A stretch of 64,000 bases of DNA from Methylobacteriaceae bacterium (GTDB lineage Bacteria; Pseudomonadota; Alphaproteobacteria; Rhizobiales; Beijerinckiaceae). The position numbers and the translations under genes were made by a program. The stretch lies in contig JACKJC010000002.1 in assembly GCA_020638195.1 (NCBI GenBank), positions 434,001 to 498,000 on the forward strand, in the 5' to 3' direction. Shown one piece after another: positions 48,481 to 57,355 of this stretch (the first letter of the stretch is position 1; each line of letters starts with the position of its first letter). A model generated the notes under the pieces. The model did not search any database. It was given only the letters and a program-made list of their open reading frames with translations, and was not told the DNA's origin.

Positions 48481-50979
48481 ATGAGCGAGACCCCGATCAC
48501 CGCCATCGACCGCAGCGAACGGACCGGTAGCCCCGGCCTCGTCCTGCTTCTGGCGGCCGCCCTGGTCGCGATCGCGGGCGCCTTCTCCTTCCTGCCGCCC
48601 GAGTCCGCGAGCCGCCTGCTCATGGCGCTGCTGGCCGTGCTCGCCATGGTCGGCATTCTCGCGCTTTTCGCCTATGCCGTCGGATTTCTTCAGTTTTCCG
48701 GTCAGTCCGTCAAGAACGACATCACCAAGGTGATCGCCGACACCGGCTCGGACGGGCTTCTCGTGACCGAGGGCGACTCGCGGGTCATCTACGCCAACGA
48801 GGCCTATCTGGCGTTGTCGGGCGCGCATGGGCTCTCCGACCTGCGCACGATAGAGCGGCTTTTTTCAGGCGCGCCGGAAGTCTCGGAATCCATCTATCGC
48901 CTGGCGCAGGCCGCCCGTGAAAACCGCAGCGCTGTCGAGGAAGTGCGGCTCGCGGCGCCGCTGGCGGGGCAGTCCGGCGTCGGCTGGTACCGTATCCGGG
49001 TGCGGCCGCTCGATCGGCTCGGCGCCAAGCGCGCCGCCCTGTGGTCGGTCGCCGACATCACGCGCGAGCGCGAGCGGCACGAGAATGTCTTTCAGGAGCT
49101 CCAGAACGTCATCGATTTCCTGGATCACGCCCCCGCCGGCTTCTTCGCCGCCGACCAGAGCGGCGTGATCACATTCATGAACGCCACGCTCGCCAGCTGG
49201 CTCGACTACGATCTCGCGCAGGTCGGCTCCGGCGGGATGAAGCTGTCGCAGCTCGTGGCAGGGTCCGGCGCGGCGCTGCTCGAAGTGGTCGCCGGCGGGC
49301 CGGGCGAGGTGCGCACGGAACAGATCGACGTCGATTTCAAGCGGCGCGGCGGCCAGCGGTTGCCGGTCCGGCTCGTCCATCGCATCGCCTTTTCGGGGGA
49401 CGGCCAGCCCGGCCAGTCGCGGACGCTCGTGCTCAATCGTGCGACCAGCGAGGACCCGGCCGAGGATATCCGCGCCGCCGAAGCGCGTTTCACGCGCTTC
49501 TTCAACTCGACGCCGATGGCTATCGCCGTGCTCGACGCGCAGGGGCAGGTCAAGCGCTCCAACGCGGCTCTCGCCAAGCTCATGCCGGCGGCGCTGAAGG
49601 CGGCGGACGGCGCGCGCTCCATCTTCGCGGGCCTGTCCGATCGGGACGCCACCGCCGTGCGTGGCGCGATCGAGGCGACGCTCGCGGGGCAGGCGGATCC
49701 CGCGCCGCTCGACATCGGCGTCGAAGGCGGGCCCGCGGCGCGCCTGTTCTTCGCGCCTGCCGAGGACGCGGGCGAAGCGGGCGGCGTGATGCTCTACGCG
49801 CTCGACACGACCGAGCAGCGCACGCTGCAGGAGAATTTCGCGCAGTCGCAGAAAATGCAGGCGATCGGCCAGCTAGCCGGCGGCGTGGCGCATGACTTCA
49901 ACAATGTGCTCACTGCGATCATCGGCTATTCCGATCTACTGCTGAACAATCACCGGCCGACCGATCCGTCCTTCCAGGACATCATGCAGATCAAACAGAA
50001 CGCCAACCGCGCGGCGGGCCTCGTGCGGCAACTGCTGGCGTTCTCGCGCCGGCAGACCTTGCGGCCGCAGGTGCTGCAGGTCGACGACTTGCTGTCCGAC
50101 CTGCAAATGCTGATGCGGCGCCTCGCCGGCGAGAAGGTCGGTCTCGAACTCAAGCACGGACGCGATCTCTGGTTGGTGAAGGCTGACCTCAACCAGCTCG
50201 AGCAGGTCGTCGTCAATCTCGTGGTCAATGCGCGCGATGCGATGCCGGAGGGCGGCAAGATCACGCTCAGCACGCGCAATATCGCGTCGCCCGAATGCGC
50301 CGCGTTCAAGGAGCCGCTGCTGACGGCGGCCGAATATGTCCTGCTCGAGGTCGCCGACACCGGCACCGGCATTCCGCCGGAGTTGAAGGAAAAGATCTTC
50401 GAGCCCTTCTTCACCACCAAGGAAGTCGGGAAAGGCACGGGCCTCGGACTGTCGATGGTTTACGGTATCGTCAAGCAGACCGGAGGCTTCGTCTTCGTCG
50501 ATTCCGAAGTCGGCAAGGGCACGACCTTCCGCATCTTCCTGCCGCGCCATATTCCGGCCGCCGCCGAGATCGCGCCGAAGGTGGAGGCCGCCAAGCCCGC
50601 CGCCGACCTGACGGGCCAAGGCGTCATCCTGCTGGTGGAAGACGAGGACGCCGTGCGCGCCTTCGGTTCTCGCGCCCTTTCCGCACGCGGCTATACCGTG
50701 CTGGAGGCGGCGAGCGGCGTCGAGGCGCTGCAGGTCGTGGAAGAGAACGACGGCAAGGTCGATCTCATCGTCTCCGATGTCGTCATGCCCGAGATGGATG
50801 GCCCGACCATGTTCGGCGAATTGCGCAAACGCGGCATCAAGGCGAAGGTGATCTTCGTCTCCGGCTACGCCGAAGAAGCCTTCTCGAAAAACCTGCCGGA
50901 AGGCGAGGATTTCGGCTTCATGCCAAAACCGTTCACGCTGAAGCAGTTGATTGAGACGGTGAAGGAGAACATGGGGTAG
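48481..50979 (+). CDS. cckA: Cell-cycle hybrid histidine kinase CckA
   Basis: An 832-residue hybrid kinase. Two membrane helices at residues 18-70, then PAS-type sensory domains to about residue 450, then the HisKA domain with His471 (GGVAHDFNNVL), the ATPase domain (NLVVNARDAMPEGG, DTGTGIPPE, GKGTGLGLS), and a C-terminal receiver with Asp766 (SDVVMPEMDG). CckA phosphorylates ChpT and thereby CtrA, and reverses in response to cyclic di-GMP. Length and order match the family. Confidence 0.95.
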   Translation: MSETPITAIDRSERTGSPGLVLLLAAALVAIAGAFSFLPPESASRLLMALLAVLAMVGILALFAYAVGFLQFSGQSVKNDITKVIADTGSDGLLVTEGDSRVIYANEAYLALSGAHGLSDLRTIERLFSGAPEVSESIYRLAQAARENRSAVEEVRLAAPLAGQSGVGWYRIRVRPLDRLGAKRAALWSVADITRERERHENVFQELQNVIDFLDHAPAGFFAADQSGVITFMNATLASWLDYDLAQVGSGGMKLSQLVAGSGAALLEVVAGGPGEVRTEQIDVDFKRRGGQRLPVRLVHRIAFSGDGQPGQSRTLVLNRATSEDPAEDIRAAEARFTRFFNSTPMAIAVLDAQGQVKRSNAALAKLMPAALKAADGARSIFAGLSDRDATAVRGAIEATLAGQADPAPLDIGVEGGPAARLFFAPAEDAGEAGGVMLYALDTTEQRTLQENFAQSQKMQAIGQLAGGVAHDFNNVLTAIIGYSDLLLNNHRPTDPSFQDIMQIKQNANRAAGLVRQLLAFSRRQTLRPQVLQVDDLLSDLQMLMRRLAGEKVGLELKHGRDLWLVKADLNQLEQVVVNLVVNARDAMPEGGKITLSTRNIASPECAAFKEPLLTAAEYVLLEVADTGTGIPPELKEKIFEPFFTTKEVGKGTGLGLSMVYGIVKQTGGFVFVDSEVGKGTTFRIFLPRHIPAAAEIAPKVEAAKPAADLTGQGVILLVEDEDAVRAFGSRALSARGYTVLEAASGVEALQVVEENDGKVDLIVSDVVMPEMDGPTMFGELRKRGIKAKVIFVSGYAEEAFSKNLPEGEDFGFMPKPFTLKQLIETVKENMG

Positions 50980-51013
50980 GGGGGCTACACGCCGCCTCCG
51001 CCGCGACACCCTC

Positions 51014-51055
51014 CCTCATGCTGAGGAGCGGCCAAAGGCTGCGTCTCGAAGCATG
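51014..51055. repeat. REP-like element, left flank of the GIY-YIG gene
   Basis: CCTCATGCTGAGGAGCGGCC followed by AAAGGCTGCGTCTCGAAGCATG. It is an inverted, diverged copy of the element at 51371-51411, keeping CCTCATxCTGAGGAGC and GCGTCTCGAAGxAT. It ends 6 bp from the GIY-YIG stop codon. Confidence 0.8.
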
Positions 51056-51061
51056 GCCGAG

Positions 51062-51364
51062 TTACGGATGTGGCTTGCTGCGCCTCGATGCCAATGAAGA
51101 TAACGCATCATAGTCGCGACCGATGAGTGCTTGCTTCTTTGCGCGCGACCAGCCCTTGATCCGCCGCTCTGTTGCGATCGCCTCGTCTACTCTCTCGAAA
51201 TATTCGCTCCAGATGAGCCTTACAGGTCTGCGTGCAAACGTCCAGGCAGTCGGGTCGAGGCCCTGATTGTGCTCGCTTTCCCGTTCGCGCGGCTCTCGCC
51301 GCGTGATGCCCGTATAATACGATCCGTCGGAACACTGAAGGATGTAAATGTGTGCGCCGCTCAT
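51062..51364 (-). CDS. Stand-alone GIY-YIG nuclease-domain protein
   Basis: A 100-residue protein that is one GIY-YIG domain: HIYILQCSDGSYYTGITR with both tyrosines, then RRPVRLIWSEYFERVDEAIATERRIKGWSRAKKQALI with the conserved Glu/Lys helix. Family members (UvrC-N-like, UPF0213) are usually orphan and of unknown target. The ATG uses AAGGA 7 nt upstream, and that ribosome binding site lies inside the right-hand REP element. Only 6 bp separate the gene from the repeat on either side. Confidence 0.9.
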   Translation of the reverse strand: MSGAHIYILQCSDGSYYTGITRREPRERESEHNQGLDPTAWTFARRPVRLIWSEYFERVDEAIATERRIKGWSRAKKQALIGRDYDALSSLASRRSKPHP

Positions 51365-51370
51365 GCGGCT

Positions 51371-51411
51371 ATCCTTCGAGACGCCTGCTGCGCAGGCTCC
51401 TCAGGATGAGG
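51371..51411. repeat. REP-like element, right flank of the GIY-YIG gene
   Basis: ATCCTTCGAGACGCCTGCTG followed by CGCAGGCTCCTCAGGATGAGG, with an internal hairpin GCCTGC-TGC-GCAGGC and outer ends that also pair (ATCCT and AGGAT). It is inverted relative to 51014-51055 and supplies the ribosome binding site of the GIY-YIG gene. Confidence 0.8.
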
Positions 51412-51431
51412 ATTCTTGAAGCGGCAAGGCA

Positions 51432-52922
51432 TCAAGCCGCCTCCATCTCCTTTTTCGCAGAGCTCCCCGCCGGCGGGTTCGAAAACCGCAAGACCCCGTC
51501 CTCGACCTGCCCATACCGCAACGCCAACAAATCCTTCGCGTAGTTCTGATACAGCTTCCACGGTTTTCGCGCGCCCTGCTTGGGCAATTGGTCGATCACA
51601 CGCTGGAAATAGCCGCTCGAAAAATCGACAAAACTCTCGACGGGCATGTCGGGATCGTCGTTGTGCGCGATGACGATTCTTTGGCCCTTGGCGTCCATCA
51701 GATTGAGGATGCGGCAGACGTACTGGCCGATGAGATCGGCCTTCAACGTCCACGAGGCGTTGGTGTAGCCGAAGGTCGCGGCCATGTTGGGCACATCCGA
51801 AAACATCATGCCCTTGTAGTTGAGCGTTTTGCCGGGCTCGACAGGTTTGTCGTCGACGCTCAGCCTCGCGCCGCCGAGCATCTGCAATTCGAGGCCGGTC
51901 GCGGTCACGATGATGTCGGCCTCGATCTCGCGGCCGTCGGCGAGACGCAGGCCCTTTTCCGTGAAACGCTCGATGGCGCCGGTCGCGATGCTCGCGCGAT
52001 TTTCACGGATGGCTTCGAAGAGATCGCCATCGGTGATCAGGCAGAGCCGCTGGTCCCACGGATTGTAGCGCGGCGCGAAATCTCGTCCGACGTCGTAGCC
52101 CGCAGGCAATTGCTCGCGCACGAGCTTCAGGAGATAGGCCTTCACCTTCTCCGGCTTGCGCTTGCAGAGATTGTAGAAATACATGCCGAACAGCACGTTC
52201 TTCCAGCGCGACAGCGCGTAGGCCGTCCTGGCTGGAAGTTTGGCCCGCAACCAGTCGGCTACCGCATCTTTCGAGGGACGCGCGACGACGTAGGTCGGCG
52301 AGCGCTGCACCATCGTGACGTGAGCCGCGCTCTTCGCCATTTCCGGCACGAGCGTCATGGCGGTCGCGCCCGAGCCGATGACGATGATGCGCTTTCCGGC
52401 ATAGTCCAGATTTTCGGGCCAGGCCTGCGGATGCACGATCTGGCCGCCGAAATCGCCCATGCCGGCGAAGGCAGGCAGATAGCCGTGATCGTACCGGTAA
52501 TAGCCCGAACACATGTAGAGGAAGCCGCAGGTGTAGCTTGCGCGGCCATTCGGCGTTTCGATCGCCACTGTCCAGCGCGCGTCTTCGCTCGACCAATCGG
52601 CCGAGATCATGCGTTGCGAATAACGGATCTTCTCGTCGATCCCGTTCTCGCGCGCCGTCTCCTCGATATAGCGCAGGATCGAGGGACCGTCGGCGATGGC
52701 CTTGGGGTCGGTCCACGGCTTGAAGGAATAGCCGAGGGTGAACATGTCGGAATCCGAACGGATGCCGGGGTAGCGGAACAGATCCCAGGTGCCGCCCTTG
52801 CGCTCGCGCGCCTCGATGATCGCGTAGCTCTTGTTCGGGCAGAGGTTCTGCAGCCAGTAGCCGGCGCCGACGCCCGAAAGGCCGGCGCCGACGACGAGCA
52901 CGTCGAAATGTTCGCTGGTCAT
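51432..52922 (-). CDS. Baeyer-Villiger monooxygenase, EthA-like
   Basis: A 496-residue flavoprotein. FAD site GAGLSGVGAG (residues 12-21), the Baeyer-Villiger fingerprint FGGQIVHPQAWP (FxGxxxHxxxWP), and the NADPH site GSGATAMTL. The segment ARERKGGTWDLFRYPGIRSDSDM is typical of EthA-like enzymes that oxidise ketones or thioethers. The ribosome binding site is held in a hairpin directly upstream. The last codons are near the GIY-YIG repeat. Confidence 0.93.
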   Translation of the reverse strand: MTSEHFDVLVVGAGLSGVGAGYWLQNLCPNKSYAIIEARERKGGTWDLFRYPGIRSDSDMFTLGYSFKPWTDPKAIADGPSILRYIEETARENGIDEKIRYSQRMISADWSSEDARWTVAIETPNGRASYTCGFLYMCSGYYRYDHGYLPAFAGMGDFGGQIVHPQAWPENLDYAGKRIIVIGSGATAMTLVPEMAKSAAHVTMVQRSPTYVVARPSKDAVADWLRAKLPARTAYALSRWKNVLFGMYFYNLCKRKPEKVKAYLLKLVREQLPAGYDVGRDFAPRYNPWDQRLCLITDGDLFEAIRENRASIATGAIERFTEKGLRLADGREIEADIIVTATGLELQMLGGARLSVDDKPVEPGKTLNYKGMMFSDVPNMAATFGYTNASWTLKADLIGQYVCRILNLMDAKGQRIVIAHNDDPDMPVESFVDFSSGYFQRVIDQLPKQGARKPWKLYQNYAKDLLALRYGQVEDGVLRFSNPPAGSSAKKEMEAA

Positions 52923-52926
52923 ATGT

Positions 52927-52948
52927 GTCTCCCGAATTGCCGGGAGAC
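52927..52948 (-). promoter_or_regulatory. Hairpin that covers the ribosome binding site of the monooxygenase
   Basis: GTCTCCCG (52927-52934) and CGGGAGAC (52941-52948) pair with a 6-nt loop. In the minus-strand mRNA the GGGAG 6 nt before the ATG is in the stem. It could be a translational switch, an RNA thermometer-like element, or the weak end of the upstream TadG transcript. Confidence 0.5.
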
Positions 52949-52982
52949 TAGACGCCTTTTGCGACGTCGGCGAGGTCGCGGA

Positions 52983-54272
52983 TCAGTTGGTCAAACGATG
53001 GTTGCCCGTTCCGATGATGCCTCTGGCGAGCGCGGTGATGAAATCGTTATTAGCGCTCGTCAGCGACGCGGGGTTCGAGAAGTTCGGCCAGGTCTTGATG
53101 GTGTCCCAGGCGCTCGGATATCCGAAGTAATAGTCGTCCTCGGTATTCGGGTTGCCATAGAACAGCAGCGCCTTGTGCGACTGGTCGATGATGGATGAAT
53201 TGTTCCACTGGCTCAGCAGGTCGGCGTAGCTGCGCGGCATTGCGGCGGGATAAGCCGGGTTCTGCACGGAGGGCGAGAAATTCGGGGGATGCGCGCCGGC
53301 GTCCGTATAGATCGAAATGACGGGGAAGACGTCGGTCACCTTCGCGCCGGTCGGGAGCGCGTCGCCCTTCTGCGTCCACGACGAATTCATCGCGGTCCAA
53401 AGACATTCGAGACCGCTTTCCGGCGCGTCGCCGCCGCCGTAGGCGGACTGACCGCTCACGAAGGTGGTGAAATTGGAAAGTTGCCCCGGTATCGACATGT
53501 CGAAGAAGTTGGACGAGGCGAGAGGCTGTGCATCGCCGAGATCGGCGCCGGATACCGGGCAGCTCGAAAAGCCATAGTAGCTTTTGTAAAGGTTGCAGTA
53601 CCACGAGTAGGTCGGCAGATTGAAGAAGCCGTTGCCGCCATAGTCGCGATAGTAGATCACGCGGACGCGCGTGCGGTCGAACGGGCGATAGCCGGCGGCC
53701 GAGATCGCGGTGTCGAGATTTGTCTTGAAGTTCGTGATGTTGTTCTGGACCGCCGAGAGCGTGTTCCACATCGAGCCCGTCGCGTCGACGCAGAGCACGA
53801 CGTCGAGCGCGCGCACGAGATTGGCCATCGGCAATGCGCTGGCGGTGTACGCCTGATGCATAGCCGGAGCAAGGCGAGAACTGATGAGGGACGTGCGTTC
53901 GGTTGTCGCGTTGCCGGTCACTTTCGCGGTGGTCGCGTCCACGGTGAAGGAAACGCTGGTGACGAAGCGACCATCCTGCCCGATCGAGCTGTTGAAGGTT
54001 TGCTGCGCCGTGGAGATGCGTTGAGAGCTGGTCGTCGTCGGATTCGACGATGAGGCGCCTGCGAGAACGGCGGCGTCGAGCGCATCCTGTACGCGCTGAC
54101 GCATCGCATTGTTCGAACTGTAGTCGATCGTCGCCGACATGAGCAGCACGATCGGCACCAGGGTCAGCGAGAAGATGATGCCGAGCGTGCCATCCGCATC
54201 GCGCATGAGGCGCTGTGCGGAACGCACGAGGCGCCGCAGACGGGTTGGGGGCGATGGACTCTTGCTGAACAT
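52983..54272 (-). CDS. TadG/TadE-like protein with VWA domain
   Basis: A 429-residue protein. A TadE-type N-terminal helix (DGTLGIIFSLTLVPIVLLMSATIDYS) precedes a pseudopilin-like segment rich in Ser and Thr. The VWA domain then has the metal site DVVLCVDATGSM. The rest is rich in Asn, Ser and Tyr. Usually part of tight-adherence (Tad) pilus loci; here it is alone. The start at 54272 follows an AT-rich upstream region. It is probably anchored in the inner membrane with the VWA domain outside. Confidence 0.88.
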   Translation of the reverse strand: MFSKSPSPPTRLRRLVRSAQRLMRDADGTLGIIFSLTLVPIVLLMSATIDYSSNNAMRQRVQDALDAAVLAGASSSNPTTTSSQRISTAQQTFNSSIGQDGRFVTSVSFTVDATTAKVTGNATTERTSLISSRLAPAMHQAYTASALPMANLVRALDVVLCVDATGSMWNTLSAVQNNITNFKTNLDTAISAAGYRPFDRTRVRVIYYRDYGGNGFFNLPTYSWYCNLYKSYYGFSSCPVSGADLGDAQPLASSNFFDMSIPGQLSNFTTFVSGQSAYGGGDAPESGLECLWTAMNSSWTQKGDALPTGAKVTDVFPVISIYTDAGAHPPNFSPSVQNPAYPAAMPRSYADLLSQWNNSSIIDQSHKALLFYGNPNTEDDYYFGYPSAWDTIKTWPNFSNPASLTSANNDFITALARGIIGTGNHRLTN

Positions 54273-54413
54273 TGTCTTGCCGAAATTTTGAGCAACTACG
54301 CGAAGATGTGGCCGCAATTGCAAACAAACACTTATACCCGGCGTAGACTGCTCGGGTTGTCGCAGCGTGAGCCGTATAATTATAGAAAATATAGTATTAA
54401 TGCAGTCGCTAAA
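54273..54413 (-). promoter_or_regulatory. AT-rich promoter region of the TadG-like gene
   Basis: The stretch has several T/A-rich tracts, unlike its neighbours, with the palindrome TATAATTATA at 54375-54384, which also provides a -10-like TATAAT. The trmJ-like stop is at its right edge. No clear -35 partner is called. Confidence 0.4.
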
Positions 54414-55250
54414 CTATTCGTCGCTTGCTTTTTTTGTGCGAATGCGCTTGCGGGTCTGCGGCTTTTCACGTGGACCTTCGACAAGGCGGACGACCATGCC
54501 CCACCAGGTGCGCACATCCTGCTGTGAGAGCTGCATGCGGTGAAACATGTTGCGCAGGTTGCGCTGCATGACCGGGCGCTTCGACACCGGCCGGAAGAAA
54601 CCGCGCTCCTCGAGATGGCCTTCGAGAAATTCAAAGAAGGAGAGCGTCATCTCGCGCTGCGCGGGCGGTGAACGCTCGATGATGTCGAAGGGCGCGATTT
54701 GGCCGTGCGCGGCGGAAAAATATTCATAGGCCGAAAGCAGCACGGCCTGCGCGAGATTGAGCGAGGCATAGGCGGGATTGACGGGGAAGGTGAGGATGGC
54801 GTCGGCGAGCGCGACATCGTCATTGTCGAGGCCGGTGCGCTCGGGCCCGAAGAGAATGCCGTGCGTCTCGCCCGCCGCGATCCGCGCGGCGCTCGTTCCC
54901 ATCGCGTCGCGGGGCAGCAGGATGGGCTTGGCCTGACCACGCTCGCGCGCGGTGGCGGCATAGACATAGTTGAGGTCGGCGACCGCCGCCTCGACGCTGT
55001 CGTAGAGTTTCGCCTTTTCCAGCAGATGCACGGCGCCGGCGGCGGCCGCGTAGGCGCCCTTGCGATAGGCGCCGGTGCGCGGCCAGCCCTCGCGTGGGCT
55101 CACCAGCCTGAGGTCGGTCAGTCCGAAATTGGCCATGGCGCGGGCGCACATGCCGATATTGACCGCTAATTGCGGCCGCACGAGCACGATGGCCGGCCCG
55201 CCTTCTCGCGGAGGCTTGCTCGAATTGGTTCCGGCGCCGGCGCCAGTCAT
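54414..55250 (-). CDS. trmJ: TrmJ-like tRNA/rRNA 2'-O-methyltransferase (SpoU family)
   Basis: A 278-residue SPOUT methyltransferase. Motif 1 VRPQLAVNIGMCARAMANFGLTDLRLV, the SAM loop GILFGPERTGLDNDD, and motif 3 VNPAYASLNLAQAVLLSAYE, which form the trefoil knot. The C-terminal part is a helical, basic extension ending in TRKRIRTKKASDE, as in TrmJ, which modifies position 32 of tRNA. It is divergent from murI. Confidence 0.9.
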   Translation of the reverse strand: MTGAGAGTNSSKPPREGGPAIVLVRPQLAVNIGMCARAMANFGLTDLRLVSPREGWPRTGAYRKGAYAAAAGAVHLLEKAKLYDSVEAAVADLNYVYAATARERGQAKPILLPRDAMGTSAARIAAGETHGILFGPERTGLDNDDVALADAILTFPVNPAYASLNLAQAVLLSAYEYFSAAHGQIAPFDIIERSPPAQREMTLSFFEFLEGHLEERGFFRPVSKRPVMQRNLRNMFHRMQLSQQDVRTWWGMVVRLVEGPREKPQTRKRIRTKKASDE

Positions 55251-55376
55251 GAATCGCGTTCCATGGGCATTGTTTAGCCGGTCGGCGCCGTTTGCGCGAC
55301 GCCATGCCGGCCGGAGGCCGGCGGTCCCGACTGGGCGCATTCCGCTTTCGGGCAAAAGGGAGTATTTGGCTCGCCC

Positions 55377-56216
55377 ATGTCCCGCCCGCGCATCCTGACC
55401 TTCGATTCCGGCCTCGGCGGCCTGACCGTATTTCGCGAGATCGCGAAACTGGTTCCGGTGGCCGACCATTTCTACGCCGCCGACGACGCCGGCTTTCCCT
55501 ATGGCGATTGGGCGGCCGACGATCTCGTCTGGCGCGTGGTCGCGGTCATGCGGCGGCTGGTCGCGGAATTCGATCCGCAGGTCGTTTGCATCGCCTGCAA
55601 CACCGCCTCCACACTCGTCCTGCCGCATCTTCGCGCCGCTTTCCCGGATCTGCCATTCGTCGGCACCGTGCCCGCCATCAAGCCGGCGGCGGGGCGGTCG
55701 CGGTCGCAGATGATTTCGGTGCTGGCGACGCCGGGCACAGTCATGCGCGATTACACGCGCGATCTCGTGCAGGCATTCGCGGCCCATTGCCGCGTCGAAC
55801 TCGTCGGCTCGAAGAATCTCGCGCGCATCGCCGAAGATTTCATGCACGGACGGCCGGTGTCGGACGAAGCCATTGCAGCGGAGATCGCGCGCTGTTTTGT
55901 GCAGGACGGCGCGCGCCGCACGGACGAGATCGTGCTCGCCTGCACGCATTACCCGCTTCTGACCGCGCATTTCGAGCGGCTCGCGCCCTGGCCGGTCGAG
56001 TGGATCGACCCGGCGCCGGCGATCGCGCGGCGTGTGGAATTCGTGCTGCGCGAGAAGGCTTTCGAGCACACGGACGAGCGCGCCAGCGACCCGCAATCGA
56101 CGATCGTTTTCACATCCGGCGCTACGCCAGATCCCGAGCTTTCGCGCGTGCTCGCAGGTTTTGGACTGATGGCTGCGAAATTCGCGCCCATCTCGGTGGA
56201 AAATATCCGCGCCTGA
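55377..56216 (+). CDS. murI: Glutamate racemase
   Basis: A 279-residue enzyme producing D-glutamate for peptidoglycan. DSGLGGLTV at the N-terminus, first catalytic Cys74 in ACNTAST, second Cys189 in LACTHYPLL. The length fits the family. It is preceded by GC-rich repetitive sequence and a poor ribosome binding site (AAGGGAG about 16 nt away). Confidence 0.95.
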   Translation: MSRPRILTFDSGLGGLTVFREIAKLVPVADHFYAADDAGFPYGDWAADDLVWRVVAVMRRLVAEFDPQVVCIACNTASTLVLPHLRAAFPDLPFVGTVPAIKPAAGRSRSQMISVLATPGTVMRDYTRDLVQAFAAHCRVELVGSKNLARIAEDFMHGRPVSDEAIAAEIARCFVQDGARRTDEIVLACTHYPLLTAHFERLAPWPVEWIDPAPAIARRVEFVLREKAFEHTDERASDPQSTIVFTSGATPDPELSRVLAGFGLMAAKFAPISVENIRA

Positions 56217-56299
56217 GCGCGCCCGGCGGGTGAAGATGCGGGCTCGCCATTTCCGTCGCGGACACTAAAATCGTCGTACAAGATCATCGGGAGAGAAGC

Positions 56300-57301
56300 A
56301 TGCCGCTCAACAAGGGGTTCGTTCTGGCCTCGCGTCCGCAGGGCGCGGCGACGGAAGACAATTTCCGCTTTTTCGAACGCGAGATCGGCGAGCCCGGGCC
56401 CGGCCTGGTGCTGGTCAAGAACCTGTGGCTGTCGCTCGATCCCTACATGCGTGGGCGCATGGACGAGGGCCGGTCCTATGCCGGCAATCAGGCGCTGAAT
56501 GAGCCGATGATCGGCGGCACGGCCGGCGAGGTGGTCGCCTCCAACGATCCGAATTTCAAGCCAGGCGACAAGGTCGTGTCCAACAATGGCGGCTGGCAGC
56601 TCTATTCGATCCAGAATCCCGCGCTCTTGCGCAAGGTGGACGACAGCAAGGTTCCGCTTCAGGCTTTCGTCGGGCCGCTCGGCATGCCCGGTGTGACTGC
56701 GTGGGTCGGCGTGAATCGCATCATCATGCCGAAAGCAGGCGAGACGGTGGTGTGCTCGGCCGCGACCGGCGCAGTGGGCACCGTCGTCGGTCAGCTCGTC
56801 AAGGCCAAGGGTGCGCGCGCAGTGGGCATCGCGGGCGGACCGGAGAAGTGCAAATTCGCCGTTGAAGAACTCGGCTACGACGTCTGCGTCGATCACAAGG
56901 CGTCCGATTTCAAGGAGCAATTGATTGCGGCCACGCCCGACGGCGTCGACGGCCTGTTCGAGAATGTCGGCGGCCAACCGTTTGCGCGCACGATGGCGCA
57001 GATGAACGATTTCGGCCGCATCGCCATCTGCGGCCTGATCGCGTCCTACGAAGGCGCGGAAAAGACGACCCTGCCAGACATGCGAATCATGCTGATCCGC
57101 CGCCTGAAGATGCAGGGCTTCATCGTCTCGGAGTTCCTGTCGGACTGGCCGACTGCCCTGTCGGAACTCGTGACGCTCGCCTCGACCGGCAAGCTCAAGT
57201 GGCGCGAGACGGTGGCCGAGGGCGTGGAAAAGGCGCCGTCGGCGTTCCTGGGCATGCTGAAGGGCAAGAATTTCGGCAAGCAGCTGGTGAAGCTGTTCTG
57301 A
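56300..57301 (+). CDS. NADP-dependent medium-chain reductase (CurA/PTGR-like)
   Basis: A 333-residue zinc-free alcohol-dehydrogenase-like protein. WLSLDPYMRGRM is the N-terminal signature of the leukotriene B4 dehydrogenase group, and AATGAVGTVVGQL is the nucleotide loop (AATGxVG). It reduces alpha,beta-unsaturated carbonyls with NADPH. GGAGAG precedes the ATG. Monocistronic. Confidence 0.94.
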   Translation: MPLNKGFVLASRPQGAATEDNFRFFEREIGEPGPGLVLVKNLWLSLDPYMRGRMDEGRSYAGNQALNEPMIGGTAGEVVASNDPNFKPGDKVVSNNGGWQLYSIQNPALLRKVDDSKVPLQAFVGPLGMPGVTAWVGVNRIIMPKAGETVVCSAATGAVGTVVGQLVKAKGARAVGIAGGPEKCKFAVEELGYDVCVDHKASDFKEQLIAATPDGVDGLFENVGGQPFARTMAQMNDFGRIAICGLIASYEGAEKTTLPDMRIMLIRRLKMQGFIVSEFLSDWPTALSELVTLASTGKLKWRETVAEGVEKAPSAFLGMLKGKNFGKQLVKLF

Positions 57302-57355
57302 GGCCGAAAGGGGCGCGTTAGCGCTCCGTCCCTTCAACAGGATCGGTGCGCCGCG

